NCBI GenBank assembly: GCA_016845175.1
Contig: JAERTD010000040.1
Location: forward strand, 159,462 to 223,461
Reading direction: 5' to 3'
Origin: Bacteroidota bacterium
GTDB taxonomy: Bacteria > Bacteroidota > Bacteroidia > Bacteroidales > F082
DNA length: 64,000 bases
Positions 1 through 8,742 of the stretch are shown one piece after another. Position numbers and translations under genes: made by a program. The notes beneath the pieces were generated by a model that saw only the letters and a program-made list of their open reading frames with translations, searched no databases and was not told the DNA's origin. Position 1 is the stretch's first letter, and every line of letters starts with the position of its first letter.

Positions 1-192
1 GAAATACCCACCACAGTTATTGGCATCAGCAATGACCGCCTGGTACCGGTTGCCGAGCAAAAGTTCATTGCAGCACATATGCCTAATGCCACTTATGTAG
101 AAATACATTCAGCTTATGGCCATGATGGCTTTCTCATCGAGGGAAAGAAGATAGGAGCTGTCCTGACTAATCAACTAACCATAGAAAAATAG
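1..192 (+). CDS. metX: Homoserine O-acetyltransferase, C-terminal end (partial)
   Basis: The window opens inside this gene; 63 residues to the TAG at 190-192 remain. They show the two late catalytic elements of the MetX alpha/beta hydrolase family: an Asp in SNDRLVP and the His in GHDGFLIE. The enzyme makes O-acetylhomoserine from homoserine and acetyl-CoA for methionine synthesis in the cytoplasm. Only 4 bases separate it from thrA, whose product makes homoserine, so the two are probably one operon. The distinction from a serine acetyltransferase homologue of the same fold cannot be made from this fragment; the thrA neighbour favours MetX. Confidence 0.8.
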   Translation, partial: EIPTTVIGISNDRLVPVAEQKFIAAHMPNATYVEIHSAYGHDGFLIEGKKIGAVLTNQLTIEK

Positions 193-196
193 ACCA

Positions 197-2593
197 ATGA
201 AAATATTGAAATTTGGTGGTTCCTCACTGGCCAATGGTGAGGGAATCATCCTTAGTTTGGATATAATTAAAAAGGCTGCTGCTGAACAAATTGCAGTGGT
301 GGTTTCTGCCAGAGGAAAAGCTACAGATAAACTTGAAGAAATGCTCGACCTGGCTTGCAATACCCATGATTATAAGCCCGCTCTGGAGAACTTTTTTAAG
401 TATCAGTTGGAAAGTAACCATGGAATATCCCTGGATGAAGAATATCAACAACTTGACAGCATACTGAAAGCCATAAGTTTGTTGGGTGATTACAGTCCGG
501 TCACAAAGGATAAAGTATTGGCCTTTGGTGAATTGATCAGTGCGAAGACCATAGTCAGCCGGCTGAAAAAGGCAGGAGTGCCAGCGGTTTTTGTGGATTC
601 GAGGCAGTTGATAAAAACCAACCAAACTAAGCTTGATGCTTTAGTTAACCACGAAGTATCCCAAAGGCTTGTGCAACAATATTTTGCTGAACTTCAAGAG
701 GATGCAGTGGCTGTTGTAACCGGATTTATAGCTTCTGACATGCATGGAAATACCACCTCTTTGGGAAGGAATGGCAGCAATTATACAGCTACTCTTTTGG
801 CCAGCTATTGTGGGGCTACGGAAGTTCAAAACTGGACCAATATTGATGGTATATACACCGCCAATCCTGCTTTGGTTAACCATGCCCAAAAAATACCCTG
901 CCTGAGTTACAGGGAGGCCAATGAGCTGGCACATTTTGGTGCCAACATCCTTCATGCGAAAACAATTTTACCCCTTATTGAAAAGGAAATACCCATAAGG
1001 ATTTTGAATACCTTCAAGCCAAAAAATGATGGTACCACCATAAATGCCAAGGGGTCAGGGCAGGGAATCAAAGCAGTTTCTGTTATTGAGGACGTTTCAT
1101 TGGTGAGTATAGAAGGTCGTGGATTGATGGGTAAGGTAGGTATAGATGCACGAATATTCAATGTGTTGAGCCAAAAAGAAATTAGTGTCAGAATGATTTC
1201 ACAGGCCTCTTCAGAACGAGGTATTGGTTTTATTGTCAATCAGCAGGATGCGGCAACAGCCAAAGAAACACTGGAAAAAGAGTTTGACACTGAACTGAAT
1301 AAAAGAGATATCTCTTCCATTAAAGTAAATTCTGACCTTGCCATTATTGCCATTATTGGCCGACATAATTATGCCCTGGAAAAAGCCATATCCGGATTGC
1401 GAAAGAACAAAATCTGGATGTACCTCATTAACAATTCAAGCAATGGTGAGCAAATTTCTCTGGTGGTTGCCAATAATGACTTGAAAAAGGCCGCAAACGT
1501 GGTCCATAATCAGGTGTTTGGTGCTCTGAAGACTCTGCATGTGGTGGCCTTTGGTAAAGGAACTGTTGGCGGTACCTTCATGGATCAGTTGGTGGGTACG
1601 AGAGAGGATATTATCCGAGAAAGGAAACTAAAAATAAGCCTGGTAGGCATAGCTGACTCAAGGAATTTCTGTTTCAAACCTGAAGGTCTGGGTGTGGAAT
1701 GGCGAAGAGCACTTGAACAAGCAAACAATCCCAATGATCCTGCCACTATAATTAACTTAATTGATGAGGCTCACCTTGAGAATGTGGTATTGGTAGACAA
1801 CACAGCATCAGAAGATTTGGTTAAACACTATCCGGATTTTGTTCGGGCAGGCTTTGATATGATCGCATCCAATAAAATTGCCAACTCCCTTTCTTTTGAC
1901 TTTTATAAATCCCTGAGGAAACTGCTTAAACAGAAAAACAGAAGCTTCTTTTATGAAACTAATGTGGGTGCAGGCCTTCCTCTGATTGACACCCTGAAAT
2001 TGCTTCATCTATCTGGTGAAAATATCAGGAAAATCAGGGGTGTATTCAGTGGTTCGCTGAGTTATATTTTCAATACTTTTTCAGAAGCGAAAACCAGTTT
2101 TTCAGAGGTGCTATATGAAGTAAAGTCTCTGGGTCTAACGGAGCCTGACCCCCGTGAAGATTTGTCAGGAATGGATGTGGCCAGGAAATTATTGATTCTG
2201 GCCAGGGAAATAGGTATGAGCTGTGACATTCATGATGTTGAAGTTGAGGACCTGATACCGGAATCACTGCAAGCCATTGTCACTTGGGAAGAGTTTGAAT
2301 CACATTTAGATCAACTGAACCAACATTATAACGAACGAATGGAATCTAAAAATCCGAACAAGGTATTTCGTTATGTGGGGGAATTGGACAGAGAGCAAGG
2401 ACTTAGAGTGGCTTTGATAAGTGAGGATAGAAATTCAGGATTGGGAGCCATTAGTGGGGCAGACTCCATCTTTGAAATATACACTGAAGCATATGGTGAC
2501 CAACCAATTATCATCCAGGGAGCAGGTGCCGGAGCTGCTGTCACAGCCCGGGGAGTATATTCTGATTTGTTAAGATTGGGAAGTAAGATATAG
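197..2593 (+). CDS. thrA: Bifunctional aspartate kinase / homoserine dehydrogenase
   Basis: Full-length fusion of 798 residues, close to the usual ThrA size. The kinase half (about 1-300) opens with KFGGSS at residues 5-10. A central regulatory part with ACT-like segments (about 305-440) includes VSIEGRGLMG. The dehydrogenase half starts at the nucleotide-binding FGKGTVGG near residue 452 and carries NVGAGLPLIDTLK near 587. It catalyses the first and third steps of the aspartate pathway to threonine and methionine. ATG at 197 follows metX by 4 bases. Feedback control by threonine is expected for the family but is not visible here. Confidence 0.96.
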   Translation: MKILKFGGSSLANGEGIILSLDIIKKAAAEQIAVVVSARGKATDKLEEMLDLACNTHDYKPALENFFKYQLESNHGISLDEEYQQLDSILKAISLLGDYSPVTKDKVLAFGELISAKTIVSRLKKAGVPAVFVDSRQLIKTNQTKLDALVNHEVSQRLVQQYFAELQEDAVAVVTGFIASDMHGNTTSLGRNGSNYTATLLASYCGATEVQNWTNIDGIYTANPALVNHAQKIPCLSYREANELAHFGANILHAKTILPLIEKEIPIRILNTFKPKNDGTTINAKGSGQGIKAVSVIEDVSLVSIEGRGLMGKVGIDARIFNVLSQKEISVRMISQASSERGIGFIVNQQDAATAKETLEKEFDTELNKRDISSIKVNSDLAIIAIIGRHNYALEKAISGLRKNKIWMYLINNSSNGEQISLVVANNDLKKAANVVHNQVFGALKTLHVVAFGKGTVGGTFMDQLVGTREDIIRERKLKISLVGIADSRNFCFKPEGLGVEWRRALEQANNPNDPATIINLIDEAHLENVVLVDNTASEDLVKHYPDFVRAGFDMIASNKIANSLSFDFYKSLRKLLKQKNRSFFYETNVGAGLPLIDTLKLLHLSGENIRKIRGVFSGSLSYIFNTFSEAKTSFSEVLYEVKSLGLTEPDPREDLSGMDVARKLLILAREIGMSCDIHDVEVEDLIPESLQAIVTWEEFESHLDQLNQHYNERMESKNPNKVFRYVGELDREQGLRVALISEDRNSGLGAISGADSIFEIYTEAYGDQPIIIQGAGAGAAVTARGVYSDLLRLGSKI

Positions 2594-2617
2594 AAAGGCA
2601 GTACTTAAAATACCAGC

Positions 2618-3394
2618 TTAATCATAGACTTCTGTGCGGATTCCTGCAGCTTCAACCTGAAGGGCGATCTTGTGTAATTCTTCTTTTCCGACTTTCTCAA
2701 TACCTTCGGCCGCAGTGCCCCTTTCTATGGAATAAAGCATCACATATTCGGGTTGTATTTTTTTCACCAGTTCCAACCATGCGATCACCTCTGTCTCGGT
2801 CGTATTATCAATCATTTCCCCCTCCACTTCTCCCCTGAAGAATAAGGTTTGAATGATCAATTTACCTTTGAACGACATCAGATTTTCTACTATCTTATCA
2901 AGTTCGAGACCTCCCAGCGCCTGGTTGATTTTACCAAAAGTTTCAGGAATTCCAGTGTCCAGTTTTTGAATATTCTTGTCCACCTTGAGTAAGGCCTGTT
3001 TCACCGATTCCTTATGCAACATGGTGGCATTGGATAAAATGCTAATGGCAGCTTTGGAAGCGAATAAATCCCTGATCTCAATAGTATCATCAATGATCTT
3101 TGCAAATTGAGGATGTATGGTAGGCTCTCCGTTACCGGCAAAAGTAATGGCATCTGGTTCGTTTACAGTGCCTTGCAGATCTTTTAGTTTTTGGGTAAGT
3201 TCATCTTTCAGCACATCAGCTTTGGGCAAAACAATTTTCTTTCCCTTATGATTGGTCCATCCACATTCGCAATACACACAATTAAAATTGCAGTATTTGT
3301 TGTCCACAGGTAAGAGGTTTATACCCAATGAAACCCCAAGCCTGCGACTGAACACCGGGCCAAATACCAATTCGTCAAATAAAAAACCAGCCAT
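2618..3394 (-). CDS. Radical SAM protein (COG0731-like)
   Basis: 258 residues. A canonical CX3CX2C 4Fe-4S site is seen at Cys35, Cys39 and Cys42, followed by another Cys at 44. A GNGEPT element near residue 107 matches the SAM-binding segment of the COG0731 Fe-S oxidoreductases. These are small radical SAM proteins related to the wyosine-synthesis enzyme, but bacteria do not make wyosine, so the substrate is unknown. The gene converges with thrA (24 bases between stops) and diverges from the polyprenyl synthase gene. Start is ATG at 3394. Class is confident; function is not assigned. Confidence 0.85.
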   Translation of the reverse strand: MAGFLFDELVFGPVFSRRLGVSLGINLLPVDNKYCNFNCVYCECGWTNHKGKKIVLPKADVLKDELTQKLKDLQGTVNEPDAITFAGNGEPTIHPQFAKIIDDTIEIRDLFASKAAISILSNATMLHKESVKQALLKVDKNIQKLDTGIPETFGKINQALGGLELDKIVENLMSFKGKLIIQTLFFRGEVEGEMIDNTTETEVIAWLELVKKIQPEYVMLYSIERGTAAEGIEKVGKEELHKIALQVEAAGIRTEVYD

Positions 3395-3420
3395 CGAAAT
3401 ATTTTGTGCAAAAATAGATT

Positions 3421-3428
3421 TAAATTTG
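3421..3428 (+). promoter_or_regulatory. Candidate -7 element for the polyprenyl synthase gene
   Basis: TAAATTTG matches the Bacteroidota -7 consensus TAnnTTTG. No TTTG lies 19-21 bases upstream. If used, the transcript would begin near 3432, after the upstream TTG at 3404, which supports a start at 3494. Confidence 0.3.
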
Positions 3429-3493
3429 AATCTGAAAGGATCAGGGATTTTATCTCAAATAGCCCGTATAAGGGCGCACATCATTGGCTGAAA

Positions 3494-4468
3494 TTGAGTA
3501 GTTTAAAAGAAATACAGAAGCCCGTAAGCAGCGAGTTGAAAAAATTTCAACAGGTGTTCAGGAAGACGGTGAAAACAAAAGTGCCCTTATTGGATGTGAT
3601 TACTTCATACATCCTAAAAACCAAGGGCAAGCAAATGCGACCCTTGATTGTATTGCATAGCGCAGCTTTGTTTGGAACTGTCAATGAGGCTTCCTATCGC
3701 GCGGCCACATTGATTGAGCTGATGCACACGGCTACTCTGGTACATGATGATGTGGTGGATGATTCAAACCTCAGAAGATCCAGATTTTCCATCAATGCCT
3801 TATGGAAGAATAAAATTGCCGTTTTAGTGGGTGATTTTCTGCTGTCAAGAGGCATGTTACTGGCCCTGGAAAACAAAGACTACCATTTGCTCGAAATTGT
3901 TTCAGTGGCAGTGAAGGATATGAGTGAAGGAGAACTGCTGCAAATAGAAAAGGCGAGAAAACTGGACATCAGTGAGGAAGTGTACTTCGAAATCATCAGA
4001 AAAAAAACAGCCTCATTGCTGGCTTCCTGTTTTGCTACCGGAGCAGCCTCAACAAGCCAGGACCAGTTGATAATTGAGAAAATGAGACTGATTGGAGAGC
4101 ATACAGGTATTGCCTTTCAGATAAAAGACGACCTCTTTGATTTTGAAAAGGAAAATAAAACCGGTAAACCCAGCGGCATAGATATTAAAGAGAAGAAAAT
4201 GACCCTCCCTTTGATTTATTTGCTTAGCAAAAGTAGCTTTGCAGAACGCCGGCGCATTATCAATACCGTAAAGAACCACAGCCATAAACCGGAGAAAGTG
4301 AACTGGCTTATGGACCTGGTCCAACAATCAGGAGGTCTGGAATATGCCACAGAAAAGATGGTATGGCACAAACAGCAGGCATTGGAATTATTGAAGCAAT
4401 TTCCTGATAACCAGCATAGAAAATCACTCGAGGACCTTATAGAATACGTTATTGAACGTAGCAAATAA
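3494..4468 (+). CDS. Polyprenyl synthetase (all-trans prenyl diphosphate synthase)
   Basis: Class I trans-prenyltransferase with both Asp-rich motifs: LVHDDVVDD (first) and QIKDDLFDF (second), plus the substrate-binding GKQMRP. It condenses isopentenyl diphosphate onto an allylic diphosphate to give the long chain of quinones. Start choice: the frame is open from a TTG at 3404, but the first 30 codons have no family resemblance and 3404 lies only 9 bases from the divergent radical SAM start. TTG at 3494 gives MSSLKEIQKPVSSEL, which is how relatives in this phylum begin, and a 324-residue protein. No ATG fits. The chain length made cannot be told. Confidence 0.88.
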   Translation: MSSLKEIQKPVSSELKKFQQVFRKTVKTKVPLLDVITSYILKTKGKQMRPLIVLHSAALFGTVNEASYRAATLIELMHTATLVHDDVVDDSNLRRSRFSINALWKNKIAVLVGDFLLSRGMLLALENKDYHLLEIVSVAVKDMSEGELLQIEKARKLDISEEVYFEIIRKKTASLLASCFATGAASTSQDQLIIEKMRLIGEHTGIAFQIKDDLFDFEKENKTGKPSGIDIKEKKMTLPLIYLLSKSSFAERRRIINTVKNHSHKPEKVNWLMDLVQQSGGLEYATEKMVWHKQQALELLKQFPDNQHRKSLEDLIEYVIERSK

Positions 4469-4518
4469 GTGCCGACAACTTAAAAAACTTCCGAAAAACC
4501 AGATCATTCTCTACTTGA

Positions 4519-5568
4519 CTATGCTTTAAGCAGGGTAAAAGAAAAAGTGGTGCCTTCACCTACTTTGCTTCTTGCAGAGATGGTTTGTCGGTGGGCACCA
4601 ATAATATGCTTAACAATGGCAAGTCCTAAACCTGAACCACCCTTATCCCGAGAACGGCCAGTGTCGGTACGGTAGAATCGTTCAAAAACCCTGGGTAAAA
4701 GCTCCTCGGGTATACCCATACCATTATCACTTACTTCAATCAGGTAGTTTTTATGAAAATCATGAAAACTGATATCCACCACAGAGTGACCTTCTGCGCC
4801 ATACTTTAAGGCATTGTCAATCAGATTAATGAAAACCTGACGAACCCTCTTTTTATCTGCCATCACAAGAACTGATCTGCCTGGGCTGGTTTTTAAACTG
4901 ATAACTGCGTTGACCTTGCTGGCCTTCACTTCAAGAAAATCGATGACCTCACGACACAGTTGGATCAAATCGAATTTTTCTTCCATTAAGACCAGTTCGC
5001 CAGATTCGAGCTTGGAAATGTCTTCCAAATCTGCTACCAGAGCAATCATCCTGTTGATGCTTTTCTCGCTCTTCACGAGAAACTTTTTGTTGATGCTTGG
5101 ATCATCTATCCCACCTTCCAGTAAGGTTGAAATATATCCCTGAATATTAAAGATAGGAGTTCGCAGTTCGTGAGAGATATTTCCAAGAAACTCACGACGG
5201 TAGGCTGCCATCTCCTTCAGCTCTTCTATCTCCTTTTTCTTTTCTTCACTCCATTCCAATACCACCTGATTCACAATTTCCAGCACATCGTTTTTCTTCC
5301 TGGTTTTATTGGCCTCGCGGTTTGAGGGTGTAGACTTAAAGCGACCAATGGTTTTATAAATGACCTTAATCCGGTCATAAACAAACTTTTCAATGGAAAA
5401 ATTAAAGATTACATAGGTACTAATGAAGATGGAAAAGAAGTAAACAAGGAAAGGGATTAACTGAAAATTCCCATACAGAAAACTTAGAATGGAATATGCC
5501 ATTCCAAATATAATAGCTATCAGGAATGCATTGAGTAAGGCAATTCTATGTGGTGTGAGTCCTTTCAT
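4519..5568 (-). CDS. Membrane sensor histidine kinase (PhoR-like)
   Basis: 349 residues. Two hydrophobic helices (about 8-30 and 36-56) are joined by only a few residues, so there is no periplasmic sensor domain. HisKA follows with the phospho-acceptor His133 in NISHELRTP. The HATPase domain shows NLIDNALKYG (N box), DNGMGIP (G1), RVFERFYRTD (F box) and GSGLGLAIVKHI (G2). The gene sits 67 bases downstream of its response regulator on the same strand. The layout resembles the phosphate-type PhoB/PhoR pairs of Bacteroidota, but no pho genes are adjacent, so the signal is not established. With no external domain it may sense within the membrane or through a partner. Confidence 0.92.
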   Translation of the reverse strand: MKGLTPHRIALLNAFLIAIIFGMAYSILSFLYGNFQLIPFLVYFFSIFISTYVIFNFSIEKFVYDRIKVIYKTIGRFKSTPSNREANKTRKKNDVLEIVNQVVLEWSEEKKKEIEELKEMAAYRREFLGNISHELRTPIFNIQGYISTLLEGGIDDPSINKKFLVKSEKSINRMIALVADLEDISKLESGELVLMEEKFDLIQLCREVIDFLEVKASKVNAVISLKTSPGRSVLVMADKKRVRQVFINLIDNALKYGAEGHSVVDISFHDFHKNYLIEVSDNGMGIPEELLPRVFERFYRTDTGRSRDKGGSGLGLAIVKHIIGAHRQTISARSKVGEGTTFSFTLLKA

Positions 5569-5635
5569 TGCTACACCTATTGAAGAACATCAGCAAACCC
5601 AATCGAATCAGCTCTTGTTCACTCTTAATTAAAGG

Positions 5636-6316
5636 TCAGGCTTCCAATTTGTAGCCAATTCCCTTTACGGTTTTAATGATATCTACCCCAATTTTCTCTC
5701 TGATTTTTCTCATATGAACATCGATGGTCCGATCTCCTACGATCACATCATCGCCCCATACTTTGGAGAATATTTCATCTCTTGTAAAAACTTTATTGGG
5801 TGATTCTGCCAGCAAAACTAGCAATTTAAATTCCTTTTTAGGCAGACTTATTTTGTTTCCATCAATGCTTACATCATAGCTTATTTTATCGATAACTATA
5901 TTGCCGATGTTGATAACCGAAGGTTTTTCAGTTTTAGCTGATCGCCTGAGCATGGCTGTTATCCTGCTGATCAGCACTTTGGGCTTAATGGGTTTGGACA
6001 CATAATCGTCAGCTCCTGCATCGAAACCTGCGATCTGAGAATAGTCCTCCGAACGGGCGGTAAGAAACACTATAAGGGTATCATCCAAGGCAGGAATCTT
6101 TCGGATTTCCTCCACAGCAGTTACGCCATCCATTTCCGGCATCATAACATCCATAAGGATAAGATGAGGAAGTTTTTTTCGTGCAGCCTCAATGGCTTCG
6201 ATACCATTGGAAGCTGTATGCACAGTAAAACCTTCACGTATTAAATTGTAGCTAAGGAATTCAATAATGTCATCTTCATCATCCACAAGAAGAATGGTGA
6301 ATTTTTTGTTATCCAT
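5636..6316 (-). CDS. OmpR/PhoB-family response regulator
   Basis: 226 residues: a receiver domain (about 5-120) with the acidic pocket VDDEDD, phospho-acceptor Asp56 in LILMDVMMP and the conserved Lys of SKPIKP, then a winged-helix DNA-binding domain (about 130-226) with the DRTIDVHMRKIREKIG recognition-helix region. It is the first gene of a two-gene unit with the histidine kinase at 4519-5568, which presumably phosphorylates it. ATG at 6316. Target genes cannot be read from sequence; the divergent beta-barrel gene at 6517 is one possibility. Confidence 0.93.
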   Translation of the reverse strand: MDNKKFTILLVDDEDDIIEFLSYNLIREGFTVHTASNGIEAIEAARKKLPHLILMDVMMPEMDGVTAVEEIRKIPALDDTLIVFLTARSEDYSQIAGFDAGADDYVSKPIKPKVLISRITAMLRRSAKTEKPSVINIGNIVIDKISYDVSIDGNKISLPKKEFKLLVLLAESPNKVFTRDEIFSKVWGDDVIVGDRTIDVHMRKIREKIGVDIIKTVKGIGYKLEA

Positions 6317-6488
6317 GCTTTTTCTTCATCTGATTTATCTAGCCAAATTACTAATTTTTAAGCTCTCAAAATCTCATTTACAATAATTAATGATTTCTTA
6401 AAATTAGGGAGTTGCAGTTGGTCTGTGATGGGCAATCAAGTTTTTCAGTACATATGAAAACGCAGGCCATTTATGTCGTTGCTTTTGT

Positions 6489-6496
6489 TAATTTTG
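6489..6496 (+). promoter_or_regulatory. Candidate -7 element for the beta-barrel gene
   Basis: TAATTTTG is a full match to TAnnTTTG and lies 20 bases before the ATG at 6517. No clear -33 TTTG is seen at the usual spacing. Confidence 0.35.
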
Positions 6497-6516
6497 GCCC
6501 ATATCAAGCCATATTT

Positions 6517-7128
6517 ATGCGGAAATATTTACTCATTCTTCTGGTTTTTGGATGCTCTCTAACAGGTTTTACACAAGAATTCCATGGAGGCTTGATGGCT
6601 GGAGTTGCAGGAACACAAGTAGATGGAGATAGTTTCTCGGGTTACAATAAGGCAGGGCTTTTTGCTGGGGCTTACGTAAACCTCGACCTGGGTCCTTCCT
6701 CAAGCCTACAAATGGAGTTAACTTATTTTCAGAAGGGGAGTCGTGTGAATCCGGATTCGGCAAATGACTTTCGGCAGTATTTGTTCAGAGCCAATTATGT
6801 GGAATTGCCGGTATTGTACTTGCATAAATTCGGAAAATTCAGAATAAGTGCCGGGCCGTCCGCTGGCTTTCTGGTGGGGCATTATGAAGAAGCCCAATAT
6901 GAAATCAAACATGAGCAGGATGATTACAATGCTCCTGCTAGAGTGACCTTACAAGTTAACATTGGAATGCAGTTTTATTTTGCTAAACACTGGGGAGTCG
7001 ATGCTCGATTTAATCAATCCATATTGAATATCAGACAGGGAAATATGTCAGGTGATATATACCGTTTTTGGAGCTATGGGCAGTTCCATAATACTTTCGT
7101 CATTTCACTGATATATCAAATCAGGTGA
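6517..7128 (+). CDS. Outer-membrane beta-barrel (PorT-family-like) protein
   Basis: 203 residues from ATG 6517. The frame is open further upstream, but only this start gives a signal peptide (MRKYLLILLVFGCSLTGFTQ, cleavage after about residue 20). The mature part alternates polar and hydrophobic residues in strand-like blocks, such as YVELPVLYLHKFGKFRISAGP, and ends in an aromatic-rich strand, typical of the small 8-strand porin family proteins common in this phylum. Expected location is the outer membrane; no substrate is known. It diverges from the response-regulator gene and converges with the thioredoxin-like gene 16 bases later. Confidence 0.8.
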   Translation: MRKYLLILLVFGCSLTGFTQEFHGGLMAGVAGTQVDGDSFSGYNKAGLFAGAYVNLDLGPSSSLQMELTYFQKGSRVNPDSANDFRQYLFRANYVELPVLYLHKFGKFRISAGPSAGFLVGHYEEAQYEIKHEQDDYNAPARVTLQVNIGMQFYFAKHWGVDARFNQSILNIRQGNMSGDIYRFWSYGQFHNTFVISLIYQIR

Positions 7129-7144
7129 CCTCTCTACTTCAGCT

Positions 7145-7702
7145 TTACTCTTTCCACTTGATGTTACAGCCCACAGAGGGGATCTGGTCCTCAGGGATTT
7201 TTTTATCAGCAAGCAATAAATCCAAAGCCTCACGCATATGCCTGCCGCTCACTTCAACTCCATTACTGGGACGTGAATCATCCAACTGACCACGGTACAC
7301 ACACAAGCCATTGTTGTCGAAAAGATCGAAATCTGGTGTGCAGGCTGCATCGTAAGCCTTGGCAACCGACTGATCTTCATCATACAAATATGGAAATGGA
7401 AAATCGAGTGCTAGAGCCAGATCCTTCATTTTGTCAGGATGGTCTTCAGGGTAATTCACCACATCATTGCTGCTGATGGCTGCCATGCCTATTCCCTTGG
7501 GCATATAATCGTTGCCCAGTTGCACCAGTTCGCGAATCACATGCTTAACATATGGACAATGGTTACAAATAAACATGACGAGAGTACCTTTTTCGCCCTT
7601 GATGTCTGGGTAAGAAAGATCTTTTCCTGTGACCGTATCCGGCAACCTAAAGTCAGGGGCTTGAAAGCCAAGAGGAATAGCTTTGGTGGGAGTTAATGAC
7701 AT
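7145..7702 (-). CDS. Thioredoxin-like (AhpC/TSA-type) family protein
   Basis: 185 residues with a thioredoxin fold. The N-terminal APDFRLPD segment is typical of the AhpC/TSA group, and the redox motif is CNHC at Cys46-Cys49 (in FICNHCPYVKH). A Pro-containing CTPDFDLFD loop sits near residue 117. There is no signal peptide, so it should act in the cytoplasm. Family members are annotated only as thioredoxin family or redoxin domain proteins; a peroxidase activity is possible but unproven. It is the last gene of a minus-strand run, after queG, with 56 bases between. Confidence 0.82.
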   Translation of the reverse strand: MSLTPTKAIPLGFQAPDFRLPDTVTGKDLSYPDIKGEKGTLVMFICNHCPYVKHVIRELVQLGNDYMPKGIGMAAISSNDVVNYPEDHPDKMKDLALALDFPFPYLYDEDQSVAKAYDAACTPDFDLFDNNGLCVYRGQLDDSRPSNGVEVSGRHMREALDLLLADKKIPEDQIPSVGCNIKWKE

Positions 7703-7758
7703 TTTTCTTTTTGTTGTTTATATGAATTGACTATGGTCGATAAAACTATACAATTTCA

Positions 7759-8706
7759 TTAAACCGAAGAATTGCGGTTGTGATCGATATTCCGTTTCAG
7801 GGATTCATATCCTGTTCTTTCTACAGCAGAATGTTTAAACAATTTTTTGAATGTGGGCTTATCCATCAGCTCCCAGTTATCCTTTCTTAACTGTGTTAGT
7901 TCATCTGATGCCTGAAACAACTCTTCCTGATGAGCTGTGGCGAAGCGGTTCCACGGACATACATCCTGACAGATATCGCAACCCACAATCCAATCTTTCA
8001 GACTGCCTTTAGTTTGACTATCCAAAGAGCCTTTATATTCTATACTCAGGTATGATATACATTTACGGGCATCAAGTTCGTAAGCGGTCAGGGCTTTTGT
8101 AGGACATGCTTCAATACATTTAGTACAAGATCCACAGGCTTGTTTAACTTCTATTGCCTGCTCATCCAGGTCCAGGTCAGAAATGATATGCCCAATGAAG
8201 AAAAAAGAGCCACCTTTTTTATTGATGAGCATGGTGTTTTTCCCAATAAAACCCAGTCCGCCCTTTCTGGCCCATGCCCTGTCGAGAACAGGTGCTGAGT
8301 CTACAAATAAACGGGCTTTCCGTTCACCGGTTTTTGATTCAATATGGTCAAGCAGGAGCTTTAGTTTCTCCTTGATTACAAAGTGGTAATCCTTACCATA
8401 GGCATATTTTGAGATGTTATAATTGTCCGTTGCTTCCAGCTTCTCTTCAGGATAATAATTGAGTAACACACTGATAACCGATCGGGCACCTTCAACCAAT
8501 TGGTCGGGATGGTATCGTTTCTCACGATTTCTTTCCAGGTAAGACATCTCGCCATGAAACCCCTTGGAAAGCCAGCTTTCCATAAAAGCCGCATCGTCTT
8601 GCAGATGCTGGATTCCTGAAATACCGCAGTCAAAAAACCCCAGTTGTTTTGCCCTGGCCTTAATTTCCTGAATGAATTGGTCTTTCTGAAGTTGATTCAC
8701 AATCAT
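7759..8706 (-). CDS. queG: Epoxyqueuosine reductase
   Basis: 315 residues, normal for QueG. The N-terminal cobalamin-binding half contains the SVISVLLNYYP and GKDYH segments. Two 4Fe-4S clusters are indicated by CGSCTKCIEACPTKAL and CDICQDVCPWNR. The enzyme reduces epoxyqueuosine to queuosine at the tRNA wobble position and needs cobalamin. ATG at 8706. It follows ruvB by 36 bases on the same strand, so the two may be co-transcribed. Confidence 0.95.
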   Translation of the reverse strand: MIVNQLQKDQFIQEIKARAKQLGFFDCGISGIQHLQDDAAFMESWLSKGFHGEMSYLERNREKRYHPDQLVEGARSVISVLLNYYPEEKLEATDNYNISKYAYGKDYHFVIKEKLKLLLDHIESKTGERKARLFVDSAPVLDRAWARKGGLGFIGKNTMLINKKGGSFFFIGHIISDLDLDEQAIEVKQACGSCTKCIEACPTKALTAYELDARKCISYLSIEYKGSLDSQTKGSLKDWIVGCDICQDVCPWNRFATAHQEELFQASDELTQLRKDNWELMDKPTFKKLFKHSAVERTGYESLKRNIDHNRNSSV

Positions 8707-8742
8707 GATTCCTGATATTGGAACCTGGCTTGGTATCTTATG

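Noticed and set aside
3252..3491. Plus-strand frame over the radical SAM gene start
   Set aside because: It is antisense to a well-supported gene and has no family features.
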